Shown here piece by piece: positions 31,781-41,374 of a DNA stretch of 64,000 nt. This stretch comes from Treponema sp. UBA6367 (GTDB taxonomy: Bacteria; Spirochaetota; Spirochaetia; Treponematales; Treponemataceae). The stretch is from contig DJRF01000026.1 in assembly GCA_002437725.1 (NCBI GenBank), positions 1 to 64,000 on the forward strand. The letters run 5' to 3'. The notes under the pieces were generated by a model. It was given only the letters and a program-made list of their open reading frames with translations, had not been told where the DNA came from and searched no databases. Every line of letters begins with the position of its first letter. Position 1 is the stretch's first letter. The position numbers and the translations under genes were made by a program.

Positions 31781-33736
31781 ATGATGGACGATTTATTTGA
31801 CGTGCAATCTGCAATCGATGAAAATAAAAAAAAAATACGTATTTCAGAACTTGAAAGCCTTATAAAAAAATATCAGGATTCTTATTATAATGGGGAAGCT
31901 CAAATAAGCGATCAAGAATTCGATTCGCTTTGGGATGAACTGAAAAATCTTGATCCTGATAATTTGCTGTTTCAAAAAATAGGAGCAGATTCTGGTAATT
32001 TTGCAAAAGTTCATCATGTAATGCCAATGGGAAGCCAGGAAAAAGCCGCAAATCCAGAGCAGTTTTTATCTTGGGCGCAAAAACATGTCTATTCAGAATA
32101 TCTTGTTGAATACAAATTGGACGGAGCTTCGCTTGAACTTCAGTATGTTCATGGAAAACTCCAAAAGGCTGTTACTCGTGGAGATGGTTCTGTAGGCGAC
32201 GACGTAACCGCAAATGCTATAAAAATGCAAGGCGTAATAAAAAATCTTTCTTATGAGAATTCTTCTTGCGACTTTACGGGTGGTATTCGTGGCGAAGTTA
32301 TAATGAAAAGAAGTGTTCATAATCAAAAATATTCTGACAAAGCTAATTGCAGAAATGCGGCTAATGGCATAATGAAGCGAAAAGATGGCGAAGGAAGTGA
32401 AAATCTAACGCTCATAGCTTATGACGCTCTTTGCACAGAAGGAAAATCTCCATTTAATGATGAAGAGCAGAAAATAGAATGGCTAAAAAAACTTGGATTC
32501 AATACAGTTGTGCTAAATATATGCCGCTCTGCGCAAGATGTTATAGATTATCGTGCCCAAGTCATGGATTTAAGAAAAAATCTTGACTATGATATTGACG
32601 GTCTTGTTATAAAAGAAAGAACGATAAATCTTTTAGATGCTTCAAGAGCAAGACCTGACCACCAGATAGCTTTTAAATTTAGCCTGGAAGAAGCTGTTTC
32701 TACTTTAAGAGGGGTTGAATGGAGCATAAACGGTGGAACATATACGCCTGTAGCCATTTTTGACGAAGTATCGTTAAATGGAACTACTGTACAGCGGGCT
32801 AGTCTTGCAAATCCTGACACAATGCGAAATTTAGGCGTAAAAATTGGCTGCAAGGTTGTAGTTGTAAAGCGTGGCGAAATAATTCCAAAAATAGAATCAG
32901 CAATTCACTTAAAGAATTCAGTTGAAACTGAGATTGAAATGCCTCATGTTTGCGAAACTTGCGGGACTGAGCTTATAGATGAAGGTTCAAGACTCTTTTG
33001 TCCAAATAAAAACTGTCCTAAAAGGGTAGTTCACCAAGTTATGAAATGGGTTCAAGTTGTAGATATTAGGGATTTAGGTTCTACGCTAATAATGAATCTT
33101 TGTTCAAATGGAAAAATTCGCAGCATATCTGATATTTATGCTCTTAGTCTTGAAGATTTAATACCATTTTTTTTGAACGAAGAAAGTGTTGCTAAAGAAA
33201 AAAAATCTTTAGGAGCGGAAAAAGTTTTAAAATCTATTCAAAATCATAGAAGAATGTCTCTTGCGACTTTTGTGGCAGGCTTTGATATTGAAGGCATTGG
33301 CGAAACAACAGTTGAAAAGCTGGTTGCGGCAGGCTATAACACTTTAGAAAAATTGCTTTCGCTTACAGAAGAACAGATTGCTAAAGTATATGGTTTTGCT
33401 CAAGTAATGGCGAAAATCGTTGTAGAAGGTTTTGCCGAAAATCGAGAGGAAATGGAAAAACTTGCGCTGAACACAATAACAATCGAAAAATCTGCAGAAG
33501 GTTTGCTAAATGGAAAGTCTTTTTGCTTTACAGGTGAACTTGTAAGAATGAAGCGTTCTGAGGCGGAAAAGATTGTAAAATCCTTAGGAGGAATATGCAA
33601 GTCTTCTGTTACAAAAGATCTTTCTTATCTTGTAACTAACAATCCTGCTTCTGGATCATCTAAAAATAAAAAAGCTGTAGAACTAGGAATTCCCGTAATC
33701 GATGAAAGCGCTTTTTTCAAGTTGATAGGGCAGTAA
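31781..33736 (+). CDS. ligA: NAD-dependent DNA ligase LigA
   Basis: LigA seals nicks in DNA with NAD as adenylate donor. Adenylated Lys112 lies in YKLDGASLEL. The OB-fold, a four-Cys zinc finger (CETCGTEL, then CPNKNCPKR near 400), HhH repeats and a C-terminal BRCT domain (LNGKSFCFTGEL) follow. At 651 residues it is close to E. coli LigA (671). Two ATGs are adjacent; the second (31784) has better spacing to AGAGGA. It ends just before a membrane-anchored unknown gene. Confidence 0.97.
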   Translation: MMDDLFDVQSAIDENKKKIRISELESLIKKYQDSYYNGEAQISDQEFDSLWDELKNLDPDNLLFQKIGADSGNFAKVHHVMPMGSQEKAANPEQFLSWAQKHVYSEYLVEYKLDGASLELQYVHGKLQKAVTRGDGSVGDDVTANAIKMQGVIKNLSYENSSCDFTGGIRGEVIMKRSVHNQKYSDKANCRNAANGIMKRKDGEGSENLTLIAYDALCTEGKSPFNDEEQKIEWLKKLGFNTVVLNICRSAQDVIDYRAQVMDLRKNLDYDIDGLVIKERTINLLDASRARPDHQIAFKFSLEEAVSTLRGVEWSINGGTYTPVAIFDEVSLNGTTVQRASLANPDTMRNLGVKIGCKVVVVKRGEIIPKIESAIHLKNSVETEIEMPHVCETCGTELIDEGSRLFCPNKNCPKRVVHQVMKWVQVVDIRDLGSTLIMNLCSNGKIRSISDIYALSLEDLIPFFLNEESVAKEKKSLGAEKVLKSIQNHRRMSLATFVAGFDIEGIGETTVEKLVAAGYNTLEKLLSLTEEQIAKVYGFAQVMAKIVVEGFAENREEMEKLALNTITIEKSAEGLLNGKSFCFTGELVRMKRSEAEKIVKSLGGICKSSVTKDLSYLVTNNPASGSSKNKKAVELGIPVIDESAFFKLIGQ

Positions 33737-33741
33737 TTTTT

Positions 33742-34377
33742 ATGAATAAAAGCAAGTCAAAAGTTTTTTTTGTAAAAATCATTTTATTTTTGGTTGCAGC
33801 ATTTTGTTTGTTTAATATATTGTCTTTTGTGGATTGCATCTTAAGCTCAAAAAATATTTCAATGGAAGGAGATGAAATCCTTAGAATTCGTTTTTTTGGA
33901 AATTCAGAAGAAATAGGAACTAATACTGTAAGTGCAAATGTTGCTGTGCTTGATAGCGCTGGAACTGAAATTGCCGTAATTGAGCGATCTTGGAATGGCA
34001 ATTTTTTGGCAGTAGATTTTATAAGGACAGAACTTTCCAATTCTGTATTTTATTTTCCGCTAGATGTTTACGGCATTACTTCAATTTCTAAAGATTCTAA
34101 AAGTGATTTTAAGCTAAAGAAAATTGGTTCAAATTTAAGCAAATATTATATTGATTTTAATCGATGCTTGCTTGTTCAGCCGTTGCAGCTTCAAAAAAAA
34201 CTTTTTAAAATAGCAGATTTTTCTTTGAATCCTTTTATTTTTGTTTCTTTATTCTTTTCAAAAAAAGAAACGCTACGCCTTCATGAATGTGAAGGCGGTA
34301 AAACTTATGGAATTTATATAAAAAATGGTTCTTTTTATTTGGAAGAAGAAAATTTTGCTAATCTTGAATTCCGTTAA
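33742..34377 (+). CDS. Membrane-anchored protein, unknown function
   Basis: One N-terminal hydrophobic segment (VKIILFLVAAFCLFNILSF) may be an anchor or uncleaved signal; no lipobox follows it. The remaining 180 residues are beta-rich by appearance (LRIRFFGNSEEI, IAVIERSWNGNFLAVDF). I do not recognise the family. It lies 5 nt after ligA and overlaps the convergent M23 gene by 20 bp. Confidence 0.72.
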   Translation: MNKSKSKVFFVKIILFLVAAFCLFNILSFVDCILSSKNISMEGDEILRIRFFGNSEEIGTNTVSANVAVLDSAGTEIAVIERSWNGNFLAVDFIRTELSNSVFYFPLDVYGITSISKDSKSDFKLKKIGSNLSKYYIDFNRCLLVQPLQLQKKLFKIADFSLNPFIFVSLFFSKKETLRLHECEGGKTYGIYIKNGSFYLEEENFANLEFR

Positions 34378-35362
34378 AAGTAAAATCTTGCATAAAGAAT
34401 TCTGGTTTTACAGCGGCTAAATTTAACCTGACTTCCCAATGAAGATGGGGTCCTGTTGCAAGTCCTGTGGAACCTGAAAGTCCAATTTTTTGTTCAGGTT
34501 TTACAAAATCATTTTCATTCACATTTATTGAACTCATGTGATAGTAAAGGCTGTAAAGACCTGGCAAATGTTCTATAACAACGCTCCAGCCAGTTGAAAT
34601 TCTAAATTCTGCCATAACGACCCGGCCTTCTGCGCATGCAAGAACATCAGTTCCTTCAGGAACTCCATAATCGTTTCCGTAGTGGAGGCTTGTTGTGGAT
34701 TTTCCATTTGTAAATGTGTATACACGTCTGTCTCCAAAGTTAGCTGTTTTTCGCTCTGAATTTATTGGTTTTATAAATGGTTTTAGCGAATAAATGTCTT
34801 GCGGCATTATAGTTTCAAGAATCGTGTTTAGTTTTTCAATTTGAGCAAGCCTTTCTGGACCGATATCTTGTTTTATCATGGAATTTTTTTCATCTAAATT
34901 TAACACTTCTTTTTCGAAAGTTACGTCTTCAAGTTGAAATGGCAACTGAATTTCATTCGGAACACCGGAACCTGCTTCAAAAACGATTTTCAAAGAGTAG
35001 CTGTCATCTGCAGAAAGCCAAGTTGAAAGCGGGATTCCTGTAAGAAGTTCAGGATTAAGTTGTTTTTTATTTTTTACATTTAAAAAGTAAAACTGCGAAG
35101 AGTCAATTTTTTTATTGTTTTTATAAAGCAGCATAGTGGCTTGAACTTCTGGACCGTTCTTTTTCTTATAGCTTCTTGCAATTTTCATTTTTATTCTTGC
35201 AAAAACTGCTTCGCCAGGTCTTGCTTTTTCATTGTAGAATACAGAACCGCTGAATCCTTCTGCCTGAAAATTTAAAGTTGCCGCATGCATATTCATTGCG
35301 CTTATAAACACGAATATCGAGAGTATTGAAAAACTTTTTCTTAAAAAAAATTTATTTAACAT
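34358..35362 (-). CDS. Secreted M23 (LytM-type) metallopeptidase
   Basis: M23 endopeptidases cut peptidoglycan cross-links, or regulate such enzymes when degenerate. A signal peptide (LSIFVFISAMNMHAA) is followed by a middle beta domain and a C-terminal LytM domain. The zinc ligands are present: HYGNDYG (HxxxD) near 228 and HLHWEV (HxH) near 311. LYYHMSSI supplies the other conserved His. It is likely active in the periplasm. It overlaps the convergent gene at 33742-34377 by 20 bp. Confidence 0.9.
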   Translation of the reverse strand: MLNKFFLRKSFSILSIFVFISAMNMHAATLNFQAEGFSGSVFYNEKARPGEAVFARIKMKIARSYKKKNGPEVQATMLLYKNNKKIDSSQFYFLNVKNKKQLNPELLTGIPLSTWLSADDSYSLKIVFEAGSGVPNEIQLPFQLEDVTFEKEVLNLDEKNSMIKQDIGPERLAQIEKLNTILETIMPQDIYSLKPFIKPINSERKTANFGDRRVYTFTNGKSTTSLHYGNDYGVPEGTDVLACAEGRVVMAEFRISTGWSVVIEHLPGLYSLYYHMSSINVNENDFVKPEQKIGLSGSTGLATGPHLHWEVRLNLAAVKPEFFMQDFTFNGIQD

Positions 35363-35401
35363 TTTTTCCTTCCATAAAATAAGTAAAAATTAAGTTTGTA
35401 G

Positions 35402-37540
35402 TTAATTTTTTTCTGCATCTATTATTATCATCTGTGGAGTTGTTATTCCATTGAATGAATTTTTGCCTATTGTGTAAATAACTGAAATGTTATCTCCCTT
35501 TGAAAAATCTCTGTTTAATCGTTCTGATTCTCCCCAAAACATTGCAGGAAATTTATATTTTCCACAATCAAATGTAAGCTTTAAGTGCTGGCGTTCAGAT
35601 TTTCCAACAATAACTGCATCTTGAATTTTTAAGTTTTTGCTTATAAAAGTTAGTTCCGGGTTTTCTTCTCCGACTGGTTCAAATTTCGCCACGAGTTCAA
35701 GAATGTTTGGAGTTATGTGTTCTACAGGAAGCTCCGCATCTATTTCAACAGAATCATTTTCTTGTTCTAATTTTATGCTTCTGCTTATTTCTTCGGCTTT
35801 TTTTTCAAAGTTTTCTAAATCTTTTGAGTTAAAACTAAATCCTGCCGCGCAATTGTGCCCGCCGTGATTTATAAAAAAGTCGCCAAATGAATCTAGAAAA
35901 TCAGTTGCAATCAATCCTCTGCAGCTCCTCATGGAACCAACCGCAATGGTTTTATCCTCTGAAAATGTTATAACGATTGTAGGTACACTGTATTTTTGCA
36001 TTATTCTTGCTGCTAAAATTCCTGTAACACCGCGATTAATTTTTTCATCGATTACAATGCACAAATTTTTATGAAACTTTTCAAGATTTTCTTTAGCCTG
36101 ATTTGTTGTGTAAAATTCTGCATCGCTTACAAACTGTTTGCGCTGGTTGTTCAATTCTGTTATATGTTGCGCGAGTTTGTTTCTTTCGGAAGCGTCTTCG
36201 TTTATAAGGAGCTCTAAGGAAAGATTTGACTGACCCATTCTTCCTGAAGCGTTCAATAGTGGAATTAATTTCCAGGAAAGTTCTGTTGAAGAAATTGTTT
36301 TGCCAGAAAACTCCATTCTTGCAATTAGTTCTGCAATTCCCTTTCTAGTTTTTTTCTGATTAATTTGTGAAAGACAGGTTTTTACAAATATTCTATTTTC
36401 GTCTTTCATAGGCATTATGTCTGCAAGCGCTGCGATTCCTACAAGCTGCAGGTCTTGCAAAGCGTTGCTTAAATGCTTTGGTAACATTTCTTCTTGTTTT
36501 TTGTGAATCCAAGTTACAAAAATATTAAAAAATCCTTCGATTTCTGTAGTAGGCTCTGAAGAATACTTTGCAAGTTTTGAAAGACCTTTTACTTGCTTCA
36601 AAGATTTTCCCCTTACTTGTGGAATGATTTTTTCAATTTCCTTTTGAATGTCAAGCATTTGAAAATCTACGCCATTGCCAAAAAGTTCTTTTAGATTTTC
36701 TTTTACAGCATTTTCATTCCAAACAAAAATTTGTTGGTTTTTAAGAAAATCCGGCAACTTTGTGTCGTAAACGGAAATAGGGTAGGTTGAAAAAGTTTTT
36801 GCAAATGTCTGCTTTTTTACAAGATTTCTAGTTTTTATGCAGCTTAGCTCAATAGAGTTGTCATCATTTTTTTGAGCATTAAGAAGGCAAATATCTTGCG
36901 CATAAAAGTCGGTTTTTGAAAATCTAAGCGCGCTTACAAGTTTAAACGCTACCGCCGCTCCGGAAATATCTTTAAAAGGATAGCCAGAATCTTCTGTTTT
37001 AGGGTCAATAATAATTGAATTGTTTATTAAATTTTCTGGAGGATTGTGGTGGTCTGTAACAATTACATCAATTCCAAGAGAATTTGCGTATTCTATTTCC
37101 TTGCTGTTAGAAATTCCGCAATCTACAGTAATTATTAAAGAACCGTAATCTTTTGCAAAATCGTTTATTGCGTTTTCAGAAAGTCCGTAAGAATCCTCTC
37201 CAATAGGAAGCCGCCACTGGACATCCATGCCTGCAGTTTTTAAGCAGTTGTAAAGAATGGCAGTGCTAGTAATTCCATCAACGTCTCTGTCTCCAAAAAT
37301 TAGGACTTTTTCTTTTTCCTCAAGGGCTCCTGTAATTCTGTCTACAGCATCTTCCATGTTTTTAAATAAAAATGGTTCATGCATAAATCTTAAATCATTT
37401 TCAAGGTAATACATTATATCTGAACCGCTTGTAATTCCTCTTCTAGTAAAAATTGAGGCTTCTAAGGGCGAAAGTCCATACTTTTCATGAAGAGCAATAA
37501 TTTCTTGTCTAGAAATATTTTTTTTATTATATTTTTTCAC
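35402..37540 (-). CDS. recJ: Single-strand-specific exonuclease RecJ
   Basis: RecJ degrades 5'-ended single-stranded DNA in recombination and repair. DHH-superfamily motifs are GDRDVDGITS (near 83), TVDCGISN and DHHNPPE. The DHHA1 signature is NHGGHNCAAGF, and an OB domain ends the protein. At 712 residues it is about 135 longer than E. coli RecJ, because of an insert at roughly 205-345 between the DHH core motifs. deoA/pdp lies 14 nt upstream. Confidence 0.95.
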   Translation of the reverse strand: MKKYNKKNISRQEIIALHEKYGLSPLEASIFTRRGITSGSDIMYYLENDLRFMHEPFLFKNMEDAVDRITGALEEKEKVLIFGDRDVDGITSTAILYNCLKTAGMDVQWRLPIGEDSYGLSENAINDFAKDYGSLIITVDCGISNSKEIEYANSLGIDVIVTDHHNPPENLINNSIIIDPKTEDSGYPFKDISGAAVAFKLVSALRFSKTDFYAQDICLLNAQKNDDNSIELSCIKTRNLVKKQTFAKTFSTYPISVYDTKLPDFLKNQQIFVWNENAVKENLKELFGNGVDFQMLDIQKEIEKIIPQVRGKSLKQVKGLSKLAKYSSEPTTEIEGFFNIFVTWIHKKQEEMLPKHLSNALQDLQLVGIAALADIMPMKDENRIFVKTCLSQINQKKTRKGIAELIARMEFSGKTISSTELSWKLIPLLNASGRMGQSNLSLELLINEDASERNKLAQHITELNNQRKQFVSDAEFYTTNQAKENLEKFHKNLCIVIDEKINRGVTGILAARIMQKYSVPTIVITFSEDKTIAVGSMRSCRGLIATDFLDSFGDFFINHGGHNCAAGFSFNSKDLENFEKKAEEISRSIKLEQENDSVEIDAELPVEHITPNILELVAKFEPVGEENPELTFISKNLKIQDAVIVGKSERQHLKLTFDCGKYKFPAMFWGESERLNRDFSKGDNISVIYTIGKNSFNGITTPQMIIIDAEKN

Positions 37541-37554
37541 TTTATTTTCCTAAC

Positions 37555-38913
37555 TTATTCAATAGTTTTTAAAATTAAGCTGCGTTTTTGACATTCATTT
37601 TCTGAATACGAAACTGCATTTTGAAGTTGAGCTTTTGCAGATTCCAAACATTCTTGATTTTTGCCATAGATTTCCATCAAGAGTTCACCTTTTTTAGTGT
37701 AATCTCCGGAAACTTTATTGAGGATGATTCCCGCTTCGGCGCAAACTTTGTCTGTGGTCTTGTTTCGTCCCACTCCAAGAGTTACTCCTGCCATTCCTGT
37801 TTTGTATGCTTCTATAAAAATATAGCCGTCCTGCTGGGCATAAAGTTCTGTTTTGTATTTAGAACGTCTTTTTCCCAATTGGTTTTCAAGTTCTTTTGGA
37901 TTTCCACCCTGATTTAGAACATTTTCCATAAAAAGTTCATATGCTTTTCCAGAAGATACGGCTTGTTCTGCCATTTTTTTTGCATCTTCTTTTGACTGAG
38001 CCTTTTTTCCTAATAAAATCATCTGCGCAGCGAGCGCAAAGGTTTCTTCCATTACATCTTTAGGACCTTGTCCTTTTAGGCAGTCAACAGTTTCTTCAAT
38101 TTCTAAGAAATTGCCTATTTTCTTGCCTAAAGGTGTGTTCATGTCGGTTATAAGGGCATGGGCGTTTTTATTCATTTGCTTTGCAGTTTTTACGAGCGAA
38201 GATGCTAGAAGTTCCGCATCTTTTAGATTTTTCATAAATGCTCCCGAACCACATTTTACGTCGAACACAAAAGAGTCTGCTCCTTCGGCAACTTTTTTGC
38301 TTAAAATGCTTGCTGTTATAAGAGGAATAGATTCAACTGTTCCAGTTACGTCCCTAAGAGAATAGAGAAGTCTGTCAGCAGGAACAATTTCTTTAGTCTG
38401 CCCAGTCATTGCAAAACCTGTGCTTGCAATTAACTTTCTAAAGTTTTCTACGCTCATATTTACATTGTAGCCGTTTATCGATTCAAGCTTGTCTAAAGTT
38501 CCGCCTGTGTGGCCAAGAGCTCTTCCGCTCATCATGGGATCTTGAATACCGCATGCGGCAACTATAGGCGCAAGGGGCAGCGAAATTTTGTCTCCAACGC
38601 CACCTGTAGAATGTTTGTCAACAAATGGTCCTGTAAGTCCAATATCTTCATAGCCGTGAAGGTTTATGGTTTGCCCAGAATGCAGCATGCTTTCCGTAAG
38701 CGCGCTGGTTTCTTCGAATGTCATTCCATTAAAATAAACTGCCATAAGAAAGGCTGCAATCTGATAATCTGGAATAGTTCCGTCTACATAGCCTCTAACT
38801 ATAAATTTTATTTCTTCTGCGCTAAGAGTTGTGCTTTCTAAAAGTGTACGGCTGCCATCTTCAGAGTATGCATATGTTCCTCTTTTTTTTGTGATTATGT
38901 CTGTTGCTCTCAT
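37555..38913 (-). CDS. deoA: Pyrimidine-nucleoside / thymidine phosphorylase
   Basis: The enzyme splits thymidine or uridine with phosphate to base plus sugar 1-phosphate. The signatures GGVGDKISLPLAPI and SGRALGHTGGTLDKLESI are diagnostic, with KCGSGAFMK for phosphate binding. Length is 452 residues. By sequence alone I cannot separate DeoA from Pdp. The start ATG overlaps the recO stop (ATGA), and a longer frame to 38958 would run well into recO. The trio recO-deoA-recJ reads as one operon. Confidence 0.94.
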   Translation of the reverse strand: MRATDIITKKRGTYAYSEDGSRTLLESTTLSAEEIKFIVRGYVDGTIPDYQIAAFLMAVYFNGMTFEETSALTESMLHSGQTINLHGYEDIGLTGPFVDKHSTGGVGDKISLPLAPIVAACGIQDPMMSGRALGHTGGTLDKLESINGYNVNMSVENFRKLIASTGFAMTGQTKEIVPADRLLYSLRDVTGTVESIPLITASILSKKVAEGADSFVFDVKCGSGAFMKNLKDAELLASSLVKTAKQMNKNAHALITDMNTPLGKKIGNFLEIEETVDCLKGQGPKDVMEETFALAAQMILLGKKAQSKEDAKKMAEQAVSSGKAYELFMENVLNQGGNPKELENQLGKRRSKYKTELYAQQDGYIFIEAYKTGMAGVTLGVGRNKTTDKVCAEAGIILNKVSGDYTKKGELLMEIYGKNQECLESAKAQLQNAVSYSENECQKRSLILKTIE

Positions 38914-39695
38914 AAAATTCCCATTCCTGTTTCGATTGATTTTAATTGTGTTCCGCAAGCAGATTCTATTAAATAGAATAGAAGCTCTTTTATTTGACCT
39001 GCGCTTTCTTTTGTCAGGGGAAGAACCCTTGCTTCTTTTGGATTAAGAATAGAAAGGTTTGCAAGGTACTCTATTGCTTGCGAATTCAGAAAAAAAGGCA
39101 TTTTTTCTTTTGAACAATCTGAACAGAAAAAGCAGTTTTCTATAGGATTGTAAAACGCGCCTTCTAAACTATATGATACCTTATGAATATCGTTTTTACT
39201 AGTTAAAAAACTTTGTTCACAAGATGCGCACTTTGTTGCATCAGGTCTAATACCTGCTAGTTCAAGATAGCGCCAAAAAAAACGCAAAAGACCTACAGAA
39301 CATTGCTCTGCGGTATTGCAGTATTCTAGACCATCTATAAAGCCGCTGAAAAGATTCCAGAAAACACTGCTGTTTCCTGCGCACTTTGTTTTTATGGCAA
39401 TTTCAGCAGCAATGCAAGCAGCGCAATTTTTTTCAATGCTTTCTCTAAACGAAAGGTGATATTTTTTTACGTCAAAGTCTGAAATCTTAAAATTAGTGCT
39501 ATTTTTTGAATAAGAAAGGTAGGCTATTCCTGTGTTCCAGGCAGAAACAAGCGACTTCAGTTTGCTTTTTGGACCTCCATATAGCGTTGCGTAAATAATT
39601 CCTTCAGTTTTGCTTAAAAGAGTTGCTGTTGAAAAGTTATCGCCTGTTTGTTTTACAGAAATTATTGTTGCTTGCATAGTAAGGCTTTTTGACAT
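38910..39695 (-). CDS. recO: DNA repair protein RecO
   Basis: RecO helps load RecA onto SSB-coated DNA. The N-terminal OB domain is visible (ATIISVKQTGDNFSTATLL and YATLYGGPKSK). The helical domain follows. Zinc-type Cys pairs (CASCEQ near 178 and CFFCSDC near 210) are as in many bacteria. Length is 261 residues. An alternative start is M7 at 39677. An extended -10 (TATAAT at 39707-39702) would put the transcript start almost at the first ATG. Confidence 0.92.
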   Translation of the reverse strand: MSKSLTMQATIISVKQTGDNFSTATLLSKTEGIIYATLYGGPKSKLKSLVSAWNTGIAYLSYSKNSTNFKISDFDVKKYHLSFRESIEKNCAACIAAEIAIKTKCAGNSSVFWNLFSGFIDGLEYCNTAEQCSVGLLRFFWRYLELAGIRPDATKCASCEQSFLTSKNDIHKVSYSLEGAFYNPIENCFFCSDCSKEKMPFFLNSQAIEYLANLSILNPKEARVLPLTKESAGQIKELLFYLIESACGTQLKSIETGMGIL

Positions 39696-39800
39696 GCTTT
39701 GATTATATCACAAAAATCATATACATTACAGTAGGCATTAGCAGAATTGTTAGTGTTAAGAGCTTTTGGTCTAGTGAATAGCAATCTAGCTTGCAAGTAG

Positions 39801-39829
39801 TTGCAATTTTCTTTATAAACCAATATATT
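39801..39829 (+). promoter_or_regulatory. Sigma-70-type promoter of rpoZ-miaA
   Basis: TTGCAA (39801-39806), 17-nt spacer, TATATT (39824-39829). The start would be near 39836, leaving about 80 nt of leader. Confidence 0.55.
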
Positions 39830-39915
39830 ATAAAGATAAATATAGGTATTCTAAATATTCGCCTTTGCGTTTTTTTGAATTCCAATAAGCTTAAATTTTA
39901 TGAGGTATTTTGAAT

Positions 39916-40122
39916 ATGGAAACAATTTTTCCTTTAAAAGAGCTTGCAAGTTTTGAAGGTAATATTTATGAAATAACAGTTGCAGCAAGTCGCCGTGCTT
40001 ATCAGTTGGCTAAAATAAAGGATTTTGAAGTCGAAAGAAATGCAGGAAAAGCTGTTTCTGTAGCTGCAAGACAACTTTTCTGCAACAAAGTAACATATAG
40101 AATTGAAAATCAGAAAAATTAA
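39916..40122 (+). CDS. rpoZ: RNA polymerase omega subunit
   Basis: Omega assists beta-prime folding in RNA polymerase. The 68 residues contain the typical stretch ASRRAYQLAKIKDF with the second conserved region AVSVAARQL. The start at 39916 follows GAGGT by 9 nt; a TTG 6 nt further up is less likely. It directly abuts miaA, whose ATG follows the stop without a gap. Confidence 0.85.
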   Translation: METIFPLKELASFEGNIYEITVAASRRAYQLAKIKDFEVERNAGKAVSVAARQLFCNKVTYRIENQKN

Positions 40123-41106
40123 ATGATAAATGAAAATGTAGTTAATGCAAAGATTCCTGTAGTTGTTGTCTTTGCACCTACTGCTACAGGAAAGACTGCT
40201 CTTGCCTTAAATCTTTTTGGCAAAAGCAGTCTTTCGTTTTTTAAAGGCAGAGGAGAACTTATAAGCGCAGACTCAATGCAAGTTTATAAGGGGCTTGATA
40301 TAGGGACTGCAAAACCTTCGTTGAAAGAAAAAAACTTATTGAAGCATCACCTTGTTGATATTTGCGACTGTAAGACTCAGTTCACTGTTGCGGATTTTAT
40401 TTCATCTGCCGATGAGCTGTGCAAAAATATTTGGTCTGGAAAAAAAATTCCTATTGTGGCTGGCGGAACTGGTTTCTATATAAGAAGCTTTCTTTTAGGC
40501 TTGCCTCAGACTCCAGAATCAAATGCAGTAATTCGCAATCAGTTAAAAAATGAATGCATAGAAAAAGGAATTGAATATATGTATTGCGAATTAAAAAAAG
40601 TTGATTCTGTAAGTGCTGATAAAATTAATAAAAACGATGAGTATAGAATTTTGCGCGCTCTTGAAGTTTTTCGTCTTACAGGAAAGCCTAGAAGTTCATT
40701 TCCTTTAGAAAACAAGCTGAGAGATTCTTTTGACTTTCTTACAATAATTTTAGAGCGAAATCGTGAAGAGCTTTTTAAGCGCATAAATGAGCGAGTGGAC
40801 AAGATGTTTGAAATGGGCTTGCAGACAGAAGTTGAGCAGCTTATAAAAAACGGGGCGACTTCAGATATGCCTGGAATGCAAGCCATTGGTTACAGGGAAT
40901 GGTTTGAAAATGATTTTTCAACTTCAGAAGGTATTGAGCTAATAAAAAAACAGATTCAAAAAGATAGTAGAAAGTATGCTAAAAAGCAATACACTTATAT
41001 GAAAGATATTCCACATGCTATAAGAATTCATATTGATTCAGAAAGCGAAGATGAAATTGCCTGCAAAGTTGAGCAGCTTTTGCTTAAAAAGTTTTCTGTG
41101 GAATAG
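40123..41106 (+). CDS. miaA: tRNA dimethylallyltransferase MiaA
   Basis: MiaA adds a dimethylallyl group to A37 of UNN-decoding tRNAs. The P-loop is APTATGKTALA near residue 17, a small change from the usual GPTASGKT. DSMQVYKGLDIGTAKP, GGTGFYIRS and MQAIGYREW are diagnostic. Length is 327 residues. It abuts rpoZ. Together with dxs downstream, which feeds isoprenoid precursors, the cluster links isoprenoid supply to tRNA modification by position. Confidence 0.96.
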   Translation: MINENVVNAKIPVVVVFAPTATGKTALALNLFGKSSLSFFKGRGELISADSMQVYKGLDIGTAKPSLKEKNLLKHHLVDICDCKTQFTVADFISSADELCKNIWSGKKIPIVAGGTGFYIRSFLLGLPQTPESNAVIRNQLKNECIEKGIEYMYCELKKVDSVSADKINKNDEYRILRALEVFRLTGKPRSSFPLENKLRDSFDFLTIILERNREELFKRINERVDKMFEMGLQTEVEQLIKNGATSDMPGMQAIGYREWFENDFSTSEGIELIKKQIQKDSRKYAKKQYTYMKDIPHAIRIHIDSESEDEIACKVEQLLLKKFSVE

Positions 41107-41129
41107 TTCGTGAAATTATTTGAATACTA

Positions 41130-41158
41130 TTGACTTCATTTTAATTTTAATAGATAAT
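41130..41158 (+). promoter_or_regulatory. Sigma-70-type promoter of the small basic protein gene
   Basis: TTGACT (41130-41135), 17-nt spacer, GATAAT (41153-41158), about 32 nt before the GTG start. Confidence 0.65.
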
Positions 41159-41190
41159 GAATATCACTTTACTAGTAGAGGGGTGCCATC

Positions 41191-41280
41191 GTGCCTTGTG
41201 GAAAGAAACGAAAACGCCAGAAGATGGCGACACATAAGCGTAAGAAGATGCTTAGAAGAAATAGACATAAGGCAAAGTAA
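41191..41280 (+). CDS. Small basic AURKAIP1/COX24-like (mS38-type) ribosomal protein
   Basis: This 29-codon gene starts at GTG and has GGGGTG 5 nt upstream. The product (MPCGKKRKRQKMATHKRKK and so on) is almost entirely Lys, Arg and His. It resembles the COX24_C/AURKAIP1 segment of mitochondrial mS38, which also occurs as a tiny free protein in several bacterial groups including spirochaetes. It has its own promoter and a strong terminator, as expected of a highly expressed ribosome component. Family identity is from memory of the motif. Confidence 0.75.
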   Translation: MPCGKKRKRQKMATHKRKKMLRRNRHKAK

Positions 41281-41318
41281 AAACTGTTATTCAGTTTGAC
41301 TTTGTACATTGTTTATTC

Positions 41319-41358
41319 AGACCGGGGTGGTTGAAAAATTACCCGGTCTTTTTTTTTT
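41319..41358 (+). terminator. Intrinsic terminator after the small basic protein gene
   Basis: AGACCGGG (41319-41326) pairs with CCCGGTCT (41342-41349), followed by a run of about ten T. It is strong and isolates the small gene from dxs. Confidence 0.9.
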
Positions 41359-41374
41359 ATAATTTTTACAAAAA

